Notes: generated by a model not told the origin, from the sequence alone. A stretch of 52,665 nt of DNA from Oscillospiraceae bacterium (GCA_015064785.1 SVRM01000011.1:1-52665); one strand, 5' to 3'; shown: positions 8,725 to 17,019, counted from the first letter of the stretch. Made by a program: numbers and translations.

Positions 8725-9870
8725 TCACTGTTCCGTTTCCGTATAAAGGCTGCCCAGCGACACGGCATAATCCCAATCGCTGAGGATGTCATACTGCTCG
8801 GACTTGACAATGCTCCAGTCCGCCGAAACCTCCTCAAGCACCTGATAAAACCGCAGTGCCAGATAGGTGGAACGAATGGCAGCCAGATTCTCATCGAGAT
8901 AGGCCGCTTCCTTTTCACAGCGCCAGATGATGTGGTATCCGTAGGATGATTCGACCACATCGCTGATTTCACCGACGGACAGCGCAAAGGAAGCTTCCTC
9001 AAAGGTTTCCTCCATCTCACCGCGGAAGAAATAATAACCGCCGGGTTCCGACTGAATTCCCGGGTCCTCGGTATATTCCTGCATCAGCGTATCAAAATCC
9101 TCTCCCGCATGGATGCGGTCAAGCAGTTCATCCGCCAGCGCCCGGTTGTCCTCTTTGTTCTCACCGGCATCATTCTTAATCAGTATGTGCTTGCAGCGGA
9201 CAAAGGCATCGGTATCCAGCAGTGCACGGATGTCCTCGTCCTTGGTCAGAATCTGTCCGTGCTCCATGTAGTAGTTCTCGAGTTTTCCGTACAGCTGCTC
9301 CAGTTCTGACTGGTACTGGAAATAATATTCCGTCATATCGTACATGTCCAGCGCCTGACGGAAATACGAGGCATCCCCGAACGCCGCAACAAATTCCGCA
9401 TTGCTGCGATCCAGTGCCGTTTTTTCCGCTTCTGTCAGCAAAAGACCGTACTTTTCACACTCTGCCCGCACCGCATGATTGCGGCGGATTTCGGTATTGT
9501 ACATTTCGGTGACACGGTCCCGCATATCGGGGTGATGCGTCCAGTAGCTTTCATCACCGCCATCCAGATATTTTTTATATTGCAGCTGATAATATCGGTA
9601 TTCATCGTATGTAACCGTATCGTCTGCCGCGCCGTCTCCGTGATCAAACGCGTAGACATACGGGATATCGGGGAATGCGCTTTTTACATTTTCAAAGGAA
9701 TAAGCTTCATATTCCTCGGGCGTCAAGGTTACGGCTTCCGTTGTTCCGTCCGCGCCTGCCGCGCCGTTGCTGTCCGACTTGCCGTCCTTGCAGGAAACCG
9801 CCGCACACAGCAGCAGTGCTGCACACAGCGCCGCCGCAGAATATCGCTTCCACTTCGTTCTGCAATTCAT
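8725..9870 (-). CDS. Parvulin-type peptidyl-prolyl isomerase lipoprotein (PrsA/PpiC-like)
   Basis: Extracytoplasmic folding factor. The N-terminus from the ATG at 9870 has basic residues, a hydrophobic stretch and a lipobox ending AAVSC. A SurA-like helical region follows. The parvulin domain lies at about residues 235-330 (VRCKHILIKND, DPGIQSEPGGYYFF, EEASFALSVGEISDVVES, YGYHIIWR). Total length is 381 residues. The AAAGGA Shine-Dalgarno is about 13 nt from the ATG, longer than usual. It is first gene of the operon that includes lgt, which would lipidate it. Confidence 0.9.
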   Translation of the reverse strand: MNCRTKWKRYSAAALCAALLLCAAVSCKDGKSDSNGAAGADGTTEAVTLTPEEYEAYSFENVKSAFPDIPYVYAFDHGDGAADDTVTYDEYRYYQLQYKKYLDGGDESYWTHHPDMRDRVTEMYNTEIRRNHAVRAECEKYGLLLTEAEKTALDRSNAEFVAAFGDASYFRQALDMYDMTEYYFQYQSELEQLYGKLENYYMEHGQILTKDEDIRALLDTDAFVRCKHILIKNDAGENKEDNRALADELLDRIHAGEDFDTLMQEYTEDPGIQSEPGGYYFFRGEMEETFEEASFALSVGEISDVVESSYGYHIIWRCEKEAAYLDENLAAIRSTYLALRFYQVLEEVSADWSIVKSEQYDILSDWDYAVSLGSLYTETEQ

Positions 9871-9942
9871 TGAGAAAACTGCATCCTTTCTTTTTCCTTG
9901 TTTCCCGGTTTCTGTCCGCAGAAACATATATATTGAAAGTAT

Positions 9943-9960
9943 ATCATAAATTTGTGTTCA
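9943..9960 (-). promoter_or_regulatory. Possible -10 region of the PPIase operon
   Basis: A TATACT hexamer is visible on the minus strand upstream of the lipoprotein gene, but no convincing -35 box at 16-18 bp was found. Confidence 0.3.
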
Positions 9961-10067
9961 ATTTGTGACGAAACGAAAAAAAGTTTGCCGATCCTATAAG
10001 AAATCCTGCTTTTTTCGCAGTTTTTCCCGATTCTTTGTATTTCCGCAGGTCTTTTTATGAAAATCGC

Positions 10068-10096
10068 TTGACACCGAATCCAAAAAATTGTATAAT
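10068..10096 (+). promoter_or_regulatory. Promoter for the rpe leader transcript
   Basis: Perfect TTGACA (10068-10073) and TATAAT (10091-10096) with a 17-bp spacer. The next start codon is about 300 bp downstream. Confidence 0.85.
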
Positions 10097-10102
10097 AATA
10101 AG

Positions 10103-10370
10103 GATAAGCAATTATCAAAAAACGAAAAACCGCCCGGGAAGAGCCGCACGCAGACGCATCCGCATATGACTGCTCCCAAAGCGGTTCTCCGAAACGCACC
10201 GTACCGCCGCACATCTGTCATCATCCTTTGTTTTGTATGCTTCCCAACGGCGGCATCGGTACGGCAGCCGCAGGTCCCGGGATTCTGAATTTCCATCCCC
10301 TGTCAGTATATGCGGTACATCCGCGTCCGGTTCCCCTATGTTTACTGAATCTCATTTCCGGAAAGAAACC
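10103..10370 (+). ncRNA. Long, potentially structured 5' leader of rpe
   Basis: There is no convincing gene between the promoter at 10068 and rpe at 10403, so rpe has a leader of about 300 nt. Several complementary segments are visible: AACCGC near 10128 with GCGGTT near 10178, and CCGTACCG near 10199 with CGGTACGG near 10258. No known riboswitch signature was recognised. A cis-acting RNA is plausible but not shown. Confidence 0.4.
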
Positions 10371-10411
10371 AGGAAAGGATACATTCGCCCCTCCGAATGT
10401 ATATGGTCATA
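10371..10411 (+). promoter_or_regulatory. Shine-Dalgarno/hairpin/start module of rpe
   Basis: AAAGGA (10374-10379) is followed by a perfect 9-bp hairpin (10379-10387 with 10394-10402, 6-nt loop) that ends directly at ATGGTCATA. Folding would bring the Shine-Dalgarno next to the ATG at 10403. The same arrangement occurs at glnS and spoIIIAA. Confidence 0.6.
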
Positions 10412-11092
10412 ATGATGAAACACAATGTGAAAATTGCTCCGTCTCTGCTTGCCGCAGATTTTGCCAATCTGCAGCGCGATGTTGCCGCAGTCGAGTCTGC
10501 CGGTGCGGATTATCTGCATCTGGACGTCATGGACGGTGTCTTTGTCCCCAACATTTCCTTCGGCGCACCGGTCATCGCCGCACTCCGTCCGCACACGAAG
10601 CTCTTCTTTGATGTCCACCTGATGATTACTGATCCGATCCGCTACATCGCCGACTTTGTCAAAGCCGGTGCTGACAGCATCACCATCCACTACGAAAGCT
10701 GTGAGAACCAGATCGAGGTCCTCGAAGCCATCCGTGCCGCAGGCTGTAAGGCCGCTGTCTCCATCAAGCCTGCAACACCCGCATTTGTCCTGGAGCCTCT
10801 GCTGCCATACGTCGATATGATTCTTGTCATGACCGTGGAACCGGGATTTGGCGGTCAGAAATTCATGCCGGAAACCATGCCGAATACCGAATCGATTTCC
10901 CGTATGATCCGTGCCGGCGGTTATGATATCGAAATCCAGGTAGACGGCGGTATTACCGCTGCCAATGCCGCACTTCCCGCATCACACGGTGCAACCGTCT
11001 TCGTTGCCGGCAGCGCTGTGTTCAAAGCAGAAGATCCAGCCGCCGCCATTCGTGACATCCGCCATGCCGCAGAAGAGGTCCTGCCCGAATAA
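10403..11092 (+). CDS. rpe: Ribulose-phosphate 3-epimerase
   Basis: Interconverts ribulose-5-phosphate and xylulose-5-phosphate in the pentose phosphate pathway. TIM-barrel signatures are complete: IAPSLLAADFANL, LHLDVMDGVFVPNISFG, DVHLMI, VMTVEPGFGGQKFM and IQVDGGI, including the metal-binding His and Asp residues. From the ATG at 10403 it has 229 residues. In-frame ATGs at 10412 and 10415 are alternatives, the last giving MKHNVKIAPS, the more usual N-terminus. The promoter is 300 bp upstream and a membrane protein gene follows. Confidence 0.95.
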   Translation: MVIMMKHNVKIAPSLLAADFANLQRDVAAVESAGADYLHLDVMDGVFVPNISFGAPVIAALRPHTKLFFDVHLMITDPIRYIADFVKAGADSITIHYESCENQIEVLEAIRAAGCKAAVSIKPATPAFVLEPLLPYVDMILVMTVEPGFGGQKFMPETMPNTESISRMIRAGGYDIEIQVDGGITAANAALPASHGATVFVAGSAVFKAEDPAAAIRDIRHAAEEVLPE

Positions 11093-11176
11093 CAGCCGGC
11101 AAATCCGTTTCTGCCCTGCCATCCATATCCATCTCAGAAAAGGAACCACTCATTTGAGCGTACCAAGGAGAATTCC

Positions 11177-12031
11177 ATGTCCAACCGTCCAGAATCCAAT
11201 TCCTCTGCCGATCCCGGAAAAGAAGCGCTTGCACGCGCACGAACCGCACGGGCGCTTCTGCGGGAACAAAATGAAATAAAGGAACAGCGGCAGAAAGAAA
11301 AACAGCGGCTTGCCCATGCGTTCCGCATAAACACGGCGCGCAGAACCTGCGCAATTTATACTGTTCTCAACATTGTCTACTTTCTGATTTACCTTGCTGT
11401 GATTTATCCAATCAAGCAGCAGCCATTTGCCGATATGATCCGCGGCGGGACCTCCGTTATCGGTCACGGTGTGTTCTTTGCGGCAGCACTGCTGAGTGCC
11501 TGTGTCTACTCGCTGATCCTGTACCGCCGTCCCGCAAAACAGCCCCATGCCGTCGGTGCCTATCTCAGCCGCAGCTGTATCTGGTTCACTATCACCATGG
11601 GCATCTGCATTGCGGCACACGGCATTTACATGGACATGCTTTATAACCAGTATGCCGTCACCGATTCCGCGATTTTTCTCGGTCCGTCCTTTCTTCTGAC
11701 GTTTGCGGTTCTGCTGTTTTCTCTGTGTCTGACAGCCGCCAACCGGATTTATGCCATCGAACGGTTCCCCATTGCCATCCGTGCGATTCTGCACCTGTTC
11801 TGTGTACTGATCCTGATTTCGCTGTGCCTTCAGGTCATCGCACACGGCTTTGCGGCTGCAGCCGATCTTCTGATCTTCCTCGTGATCTTTTCCACACTGT
11901 ATGCCCTTGCCGCGGTCTTTGTCTTTGCGGCAAAAGGCTCTATCCGCCGCGAGGAAAACGATGCAGAGGAATACGAATCGATGTTCCAAAAGACACCCAA
12001 AAAAACATCTGACTCCAACCCGAACAAATAA
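11177..12031 (+). CDS. Multi-spanning membrane protein of unknown function
   Basis: I do not recognise a family. Of 284 residues, the first 50 are charged and probably coiled-coil (KEALARARTARALL to KEKQRLAHAF). About six hydrophobic segments follow between residues 57 and 255. The cytoplasmic C-terminus has NDAEEYESMF followed by PKK and polar residues, closely matching the motif after the last membrane segment of Lgt (DAQEYESLF, then P and Lys residues). It lies 84 bp after rpe and is followed by a terminator, so it is probably co-transcribed with rpe. Confidence 0.75.
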   Translation: MSNRPESNSSADPGKEALARARTARALLREQNEIKEQRQKEKQRLAHAFRINTARRTCAIYTVLNIVYFLIYLAVIYPIKQQPFADMIRGGTSVIGHGVFFAAALLSACVYSLILYRRPAKQPHAVGAYLSRSCIWFTITMGICIAAHGIYMDMLYNQYAVTDSAIFLGPSFLLTFAVLLFSLCLTAANRIYAIERFPIAIRAILHLFCVLILISLCLQVIAHGFAAAADLLIFLVIFSTLYALAAVFVFAAKGSIRREENDAEEYESMFQKTPKKTSDSNPNK

Positions 12032-12036
12032 CATTG

Positions 12037-12080
12037 AGGCACCGTATGTCAAAGAACGACACACGGTGCCTTTTGATTTT
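12037..12080 (+). terminator. Terminator after the rpe-membrane protein unit
   Basis: Arms AGGCACCGT and ACGGTGCCT with a 17-nt loop are followed by TTTGATTTT on the plus strand. Confidence 0.75.
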
Positions 12081-12084
12081 ATGA

Positions 12085-13563
12085 TTAGGAACGGTGCTCC
12101 TCAAAGAACTCAGCTAATTTTTCTACGCGCTTGGTTTGGGATTTTTCATTCCTTGCGCACCATGACGCAACATTGGTTGTCGGCTTGGAGGCATTGAACA
12201 GATCCCACATCATGTTGAAAATGCTCTTATAATCGCCGAACAGATACGTAAACGAAATGATGACATTGTCATGAACAATATCCATCATCTTCGCATCGTC
12301 GGTCTGATCGGCATAACGGGTCTTCATCGCAATTTCATAGTATGCGGGATAGACCTGTTTATAGCCCTCTGCATTGAGCGCTTCGGTGACGATACCGAGG
12401 TTTTCCAGATTCTGTACTGTGGTCGGAACGACAAGCGGACGGTCAAACGCACCGCCGTAGTAACCGTCATCCGATTCGTTGAGTTTCGGCATCGGAAGCA
12501 CACCGTACACAAGGTCGGTATTGCTGAAGGTCTGGACAGCAGTGTCAAGCGAGCCGTAGAAAAACATCGATCTGCCCTCAGAAACGATTTTGTAAACGCG
12601 GTCAGCATAGTCGTCATACTTGCGCGGCACCAGATATCCGCCCTCGCCGAAGATCAAATCGTAGAATTTTTCCACAATGGCGGTGGTTTTCTCCAGATTT
12701 ACTTCATAATACAATGCGCCGCTGCTGTCTTTTCTGTAAGGCTCCACGTGGAACGGCTCCAGCATTCCATAGTAATTTGGCATATTGACATATCCGTACT
12801 GATCTCCCTCGTCCTTGGTGCCATCGCCATTCAGATCACTGTACCCGGCAGCAGTCATCTGTTTCATCGCATCCAGCGTCCATGTACCGTCATAGACCAT
12901 CTGATAAGGATATTCCATATCCAGTGCCTGCATCAATGTTTTATTGAAATACATCACACGCATCTGCGCCAGATTGCTGTAGGAGATGTTATTGAACATC
13001 ATATACATCTGACCGGCAACGGTCATGCTTTCCAGTGTTTGGGGGAACCACCATGGCTTGGAAAAATCCAGATGAGGGATATCGTATATATTGACAAACA
13101 ATCCTTCCAGTGACACATTTGCCGTATTGACATCATGCCCCTGCGCGATTTCACAGCTGTCCTCACCCGCGATCACTGCCTTCTTCAGCGCAGCGATCTG
13201 ATCCTCTTCCAGATAGCTGATATCAGCCAACACGATATCGGTATTGAAGCGTTCCTCAACGGTGCGAATCTTGTGATATACCGCATCATTGACAATATTG
13301 CCGTCTTCATCATCGTTAAATGTCATGATCCGTTGGATATCCGTTCCAAAAATTGCCATACGGTATTGATATCCGTTCAGATCCGCATCCGGCAGAGAGT
13401 CTCGAAATGCGGGATCTTCTGTCACTGCTTCCGTAACAGGTTCTGTTTCCATGGATGTTGTCTGCTGTGTTTCTGCGGTACCAGCATCGGCACAGGATAG
13501 CATCCCAGCCGCAAGCAGCAATACAAGCAGCGCTGCCGCAGTCATACGTGTTTCGGTTTTCAT
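12085..13563 (-). CDS. Extracellular solute-binding-like lipoprotein
   Basis: Secreted lipoprotein of 492 residues. The signal peptide ends in the lipobox AAGMLSC, followed by a Thr/Glu-rich linker. The rest resembles family 1 ABC substrate-binding proteins for sugars (GNIVNDAVYHKIRTVEERFN, YPYQMVYDGTWTLDAMKQM). A calcium-binding-like loop DLNGDGTKDEGD is present near residue 247. No permease or ATPase genes are adjacent. A paralogue with the same layout lies at 49105-50595. GGAGG lies 7 nt upstream of the ATG. Confidence 0.85.
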   Translation of the reverse strand: MKTETRMTAAALLVLLLAAGMLSCADAGTAETQQTTSMETEPVTEAVTEDPAFRDSLPDADLNGYQYRMAIFGTDIQRIMTFNDDEDGNIVNDAVYHKIRTVEERFNTDIVLADISYLEEDQIAALKKAVIAGEDSCEIAQGHDVNTANVSLEGLFVNIYDIPHLDFSKPWWFPQTLESMTVAGQMYMMFNNISYSNLAQMRVMYFNKTLMQALDMEYPYQMVYDGTWTLDAMKQMTAAGYSDLNGDGTKDEGDQYGYVNMPNYYGMLEPFHVEPYRKDSSGALYYEVNLEKTTAIVEKFYDLIFGEGGYLVPRKYDDYADRVYKIVSEGRSMFFYGSLDTAVQTFSNTDLVYGVLPMPKLNESDDGYYGGAFDRPLVVPTTVQNLENLGIVTEALNAEGYKQVYPAYYEIAMKTRYADQTDDAKMMDIVHDNVIISFTYLFGDYKSIFNMMWDLFNASKPTTNVASWCARNEKSQTKRVEKLAEFFEEHRS

Positions 13564-13602
13564 GGGAATTCCTCCAGTTCATTTCATTTATTTGTCCTCT
13601 AA

Positions 13603-13631
13603 ATCATATCAGATTTTCCCCTGTTTGTCAA
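13603..13631 (-). promoter_or_regulatory. Promoter of the solute-binding lipoprotein gene
   Basis: On the minus strand, TTGACA (13626-13631) and TATGAT (13603-13608) have a 17-bp spacer. Confidence 0.75.
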
Positions 13632-13670
13632 GTATTTCAGAGAACTTCCCACCAAAACAGTAAAATTAGC

Positions 13671-13712
13671 ACAAAAACAGCCCAAGCGAAAAAACCTCGG
13701 CTCGGGCTGTTC
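13671..13712 (-). terminator. Terminator of the kinase/nucleotidyltransferase operon
   Basis: On the minus strand an 11-bp stem (ACAGCCCGAGC with GCTTGGGCTGT, one G-U pair) with a 12-nt loop is followed by a T run. Confidence 0.75.
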
Positions 13713-13727
13713 ATAATGCTCTTGTAA

Positions 13728-14834
13728 TCAGCGATACTTTGCAACAATCGCCTTCATATCCTCAATCTGTGCTTCCATGTCAGCAACAAGCTTCATCTGG
13801 GTTCTTGCACGGTAGAGGTTCTGGTTTTCATAGTGCAGGCTGAAGTAAACGTCACCGTTGAGATGGTCGCCGAGGAAGCGCATACCGCATTCCAGCGTCA
13901 TCAGGATCGCAGACATGGGAAGCAGATCCTTTTCGGTGTCGTTGAGTGCTTCCTTTGCTTCAGAGAGGAAGCCGCGGGTGTATGCTTCAAACAGCGCGGG
14001 TACGAAGTAAACCTTGGACAGATCCTGTTCGTCCTCAGCTGCGGAAGAAGCACCGAAGCGGATGGAGTCACCGAAGTCATACAGTGCGGAACCGGGCATA
14101 ACGGTATCCAGGTCGATAACGCAGATGCCTTCGTCGGTTTCGTTATCGATCATGATGTTGTTGAGCTTGGTATCGTTGTGCGTAACACGCAGCGGAATTT
14201 CACCACTTGCAATGCGGGAGGTGATTTCACCGCAGATGTCCTTGTGCGCAAGATAGAACTCGATTTCGGGCTGGCAATCCTTTGCACGGCCGGAAATGTC
14301 GTTTGCAACCGCTTCTTCAAAGTCACGGAAACGCTTGACGGTATCGTGGAACTTTGCGATGGTTTCATGCAGGGTATCTGCCGGATAGGAGTCGAGCTGA
14401 CGCTGGAACTTACCGAATGCCTTTGCCGCATTTTCAAACAGAATCGGGCGTTCGACAGACTGATAGCTGGTAGCGTCTTCGATGTAATTGTACATTCTCC
14501 AATAACGGTTCTGATCGTCGACATGGTAAATCAGACCGTCAACGGTTTCGATGCAGGTGAGTGTCTCACGGTTGACATCGCCGCCGTTTTCGCGGATGAT
14601 GTTCTTTAAGTAATCGGTCACGTTCTTGATATTTTCCATCAGAGAAACAGGATCGGTAAAGATCTTGGTGTTGATGGTCTGAAGAATGTAACGAATCTGC
14701 TTGCCATCATGGCCTTCACAGGCAATAACATAGGTTGCATTGATGTGACCGTTTTCGATCTTGTCAATACCGGTGATGGGACCTGCGATTTTGAAGCATT
14801 CCGCAAACGGCTTGATTTCGGGATATTTGATCAT
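13728..14834 (-). CDS. Phosphotransferase, sugar-1-kinase-like (NahK-type/APH fold)
   Basis: Aminoglycoside-phosphotransferase-fold kinase of about 368 residues. The catalytic loop is RVTHNDTKLNNIM (Asp and Asn) and the metal-binding motif is CVIDLDTVMPG, followed by YDFGDSIRFG. These match N-acetylhexosamine 1-kinases closely, so the likely role is anomeric phosphorylation of a sugar; the exact substrate is inferred. ATG 14834 has GGAGG 9 nt upstream, while ATG 14840 is only 3 nt away. It overlaps the end of a nucleotidyltransferase gene, so the pair probably makes a sugar-1-phosphate and then an NDP-sugar. Confidence 0.85.
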   Translation of the reverse strand: MIKYPEIKPFAECFKIAGPITGIDKIENGHINATYVIACEGHDGKQIRYILQTINTKIFTDPVSLMENIKNVTDYLKNIIRENGGDVNRETLTCIETVDGLIYHVDDQNRYWRMYNYIEDATSYQSVERPILFENAAKAFGKFQRQLDSYPADTLHETIAKFHDTVKRFRDFEEAVANDISGRAKDCQPEIEFYLAHKDICGEITSRIASGEIPLRVTHNDTKLNNIMIDNETDEGICVIDLDTVMPGSALYDFGDSIRFGASSAAEDEQDLSKVYFVPALFEAYTRGFLSEAKEALNDTEKDLLPMSAILMTLECGMRFLGDHLNGDVYFSLHYENQNLYRARTQMKLVADMEAQIEDMKAIVAKYR

Positions 14835-15736
14835 TTCCATAAACCTCCGGGATAAACATTGTCAGCGATGCAGTCAGAGATGAATTTCTGCACCGTTTCC
14901 TTATCTTCATGATATGTGACACCGTACCACTTTGCCATTGTCTGCAAAACAGTAACGTCTGCCGCACCGGACTTCATTGCCGCGTCAACCATATTCGGCA
15001 GCAGGAATTCGTCCTTGAGCGGATTCTTGAGATTTTCAAAGAAGGCACGTTCGCGGGATTCGATTTCATCAAAGAAGGAAGCCTCAAAGCCCCACATATT
15101 CATCGAAACAATGGAATCCTCGGAAACATCCACCCAGCCCATATCGTCTTCGTAGAACTGCGTCTGACCGTCGTTGCGCTGAATCTTGGTGCGTTCGGTG
15201 ATGGAGGTCAGATGATCGTTGTCGTCCTTGATGCAGATGCCGCGTGCGACATGACCGTTTTCGGACAGCGTATTCTTCAGAATGAAGCCGCACATGCAGT
15301 AGTGCTGCTTGCCGTCATCGGGAATATTGCGCAGGAATGCGCCGACCTTTGCATAGGAATCGGCACCGTAGAAGTCATCAGAGTTGATGACAGCGAAATT
15401 GTCACCGTCAACAGCATCCTTTGCACAGAGCAATGCGTGTGCCGTACCCCACGGCTTGACACGTCCTTCGGGAACGGAGAAGCCTTCGGGAATATCGTTG
15501 ATATCCTGGAATGCATAACGGACTTCGATCGCACCGCGAACGCGGGCACCGACCGTTTCTTCAAAGATCTGATGATTTTCCTTCTTGATGATGAATACCA
15601 CACGGTCAAAGCCCGCACGGATTGCGTCATAGATAGAATAGTCAATGATAAATTCTCCACCGGGACCCAGAGGGTCAATCTGCTTCAGACCGCCGTAACG
15701 GCTGCCCATGCCGGCTGCCAAAATGACAAGTGTCAT
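14831..15736 (-). CDS. Sugar-phosphate nucleotidyltransferase
   Basis: NTP-transferase Rossmann-like enzyme of 301 residues. The N-terminal nucleotide-binding signature is LAAGMGSRYGGLKQIDPLG, followed by KPWGTAHALLCAKD and the metal-binding VINSDDFYG. It probably couples a sugar-1-phosphate to a nucleotide. The gene overlaps the downstream kinase gene, which points to a salvage pathway from free sugar to NDP-sugar. A palindrome overlapping the likely -10 region lies 100 bp upstream. Confidence 0.87.
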   Translation of the reverse strand: MTLVILAAGMGSRYGGLKQIDPLGPGGEFIIDYSIYDAIRAGFDRVVFIIKKENHQIFEETVGARVRGAIEVRYAFQDINDIPEGFSVPEGRVKPWGTAHALLCAKDAVDGDNFAVINSDDFYGADSYAKVGAFLRNIPDDGKQHYCMCGFILKNTLSENGHVARGICIKDDNDHLTSITERTKIQRNDGQTQFYEDDMGWVDVSEDSIVSMNMWGFEASFFDEIESRERAFFENLKNPLKDEFLLPNMVDAAMKSGAADVTVLQTMAKWYGVTYHEDKETVQKFISDCIADNVYPGGLWK

Positions 15737-15834
15737 ATCTTTTTACCTCTTTCATTCAATAGTGGATCAGGAATTCCGGAAAACATCCGGTCTCCTGCGT
15801 ATACCGGGAACCCACATATTCATGGTTATTTAAT

Positions 15835-15856
15835 ATTGTATCACAACTTGATACAA
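15835..15856 (-). promoter_or_regulatory. Palindromic operator overlapping a -10 box
   Basis: A perfect inverted repeat, arms TTGTATCA and TGATACAA with a 5-nt centre, spans 15836-15856. Read on the minus strand, one arm contains TACAAT, a good -10 hexamer for the sugar operon. No strong -35 was found. The layout suits a repressor or activator site for a sugar-responsive regulator not encoded here. Confidence 0.6.
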
Positions 15857-15885
15857 AATGGAAGTCTTTTTTCAAAAATTTCAGA

Positions 15886-15932
15886 AAAATTTCAGCGATC
15901 CTGCCGATGTCCGACGGATCGCTGTTTTTTCT
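15886..15932 (-). terminator. Terminator after spo0A (both orientations plausible)
   Basis: A 9-bp stem (CAGCGATCC with GGATCGCTG) has a 14-nt loop. On the minus strand it is followed by AAATTTTT and lies 20 bp beyond the spo0A stop. On the plus strand it is followed by TTTTTT. Confidence 0.7.
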
Positions 15933-15944
15933 TATTATTTTCGA

Positions 15945-16859
15945 TCAATGTACCTTCATGGACAGCCGCAGTCTGTCGGAAATCATAGCAATGAATTCCG
16001 AATTGGTCGGCTTGCCGCGGTTGTTCTGGATGGTGTAACCGAAATACTCGTTGAGGACATCGACATCCCCACGGTCCCATGCAACCTCAATGGCATGACG
16101 GATGGCACGCTCCACGCGGGATGAGGTGGTCTTATACTGCTTTGCCACAGTCGGATACAGCATTTTCGTCACGTAGTTGATGATATCGGGATCGTCTGTT
16201 GCCATCAGAATCGCCGTCCGCAGATACTGATAACCTTTGATGTGTGCCGGAACACCGATTCTGTGAATGATCCGCGTGACCTGTGTTTCCAGATTCCGTG
16301 CGGCATCCTCCTGTCCGTCGCCAAACGGTCGCTCTGCATATCCGCCGACGCCGAGCGTCAGTGATGCGGGATTGTCCGTATAATTGAGAATCGGTGTGCG
16401 CAGGGTGCTGTCGTGCAGCTCACCGCGTACCGTCGGCAGACATTCACCCTGGGTATTCTGCTGTGATGTCAGCTCCGCACCGTTTGCCGCACGGGATGCC
16501 AGCATGTCTGAAATTTTCCAGAGTTCGCGGTAATCAAACGGCTTGGAAACACAGTAGGATGCGCCGGCTCTCGATGCTTCCGAGAACAGATTTGCCGTTC
16601 CTTCATAATTGATAAATACAAACTGCGGACGGTTCATGTGCTTTCCGCCCATTCTGCGTACAGAGTGAATGACACCGAGTCCGTCCAGTTTTGGCAGCCA
16701 TGCATCAACAAATGCCACATCCGGATCGCCGCGCAGAATTTCCTGTACCGCGTCCTCTCCGTTTGCCGCCTCCAATACCTCGGACGCACCGAACCGCTTC
16801 ATATTCTCCGCAAACAGATGTCTTGCATCCGCGCTGAAATCCGCAATTAAAATCTTCAT
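15945..16859 (-). CDS. spo0A: Sporulation master regulator Spo0A, atypical receiver
   Basis: Response regulator that commits clostridia and bacilli to sporulation. The C-terminal DNA-binding domain is unmistakable: [21 protein letters not shown], then [18 protein letters not shown]. The receiver keeps the phospho-acceptor Asp ([11 protein letters not shown], residue 52) and the Lys of SKPFD. The acidic pair normally written ADDN reads ADFS, and the switch Thr position (MLTAF in Bacillus) reads FINYE, with Asn. Phosphotransfer may therefore differ. Length is 304 residues, slightly long because of the linker. It has its own promoter, a leader palindrome and candidate 0A boxes upstream. Confidence 0.95.
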   Translation of the reverse strand: MKILIADFSADARHLFAENMKRFGASEVLEAANGEDAVQEILRGDPDVAFVDAWLPKLDGLGVIHSVRRMGGKHMNRPQFVFINYEGTANLFSEASRAGASYCVSKPFDYRELWKISDMLASRAANGAELTSQQNTQGECLPTVRGELHDSTLRTPILNYTDNPASLTLGVGGYAERPFGDGQEDAARNLETQVTRIIHRIGVPAHIKGYQYLRTAILMATDDPDIINYVTKMLYPTVAKQYKTTSSRVERAIRHAIEVAWDRGDVDVLNEYFGYTIQNNRGKPTNSEFIAMISDRLRLSMKVH

Positions 16860-16901
16860 TTCCTATCCCTCATTTTCGAAAAATTTTGATGTATCATCCA
16901 G

Positions 16902-16934
16902 AGTACACAAACCCGATCGGCTCGTTTGTGTACT
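16902..16934. promoter_or_regulatory. 11-bp inverted repeat in the spo0A leader
   Basis: Perfect arms AGTACACAAAC and GTTTGTGTACT enclose an 11-nt centre that itself contains the palindrome CCGATCGG. It lies about 12-44 nt after the predicted transcript start, so it could be an RNA hairpin or a repressor site. Confidence 0.55.
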
Positions 16935-16951
16935 TCTTGTTTTCATGTTAT

Positions 16952-16980
16952 ATCTTATCACAACCACCGTTCATTGTCAA
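16952..16980 (-). promoter_or_regulatory. Sigma-A-type promoter of spo0A
   Basis: On the minus strand, TTGACA (16975-16980) and TAAGAT (16952-16957) have a 17-bp spacer, about 95 bp upstream of the start codon. Confidence 0.75.
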
Positions 16981-17019
16981 CGGATTTACGGCAAAAAAAT
17001 ATTTTTTCGTGTCCTCGGA

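Noticed and set aside
9994-10296. A 100-codon minus-strand frame in the rpe leader region
   Set aside because: It spans a strong plus-strand promoter, lacks a good Shine-Dalgarno and has no recognisable composition of a protein.
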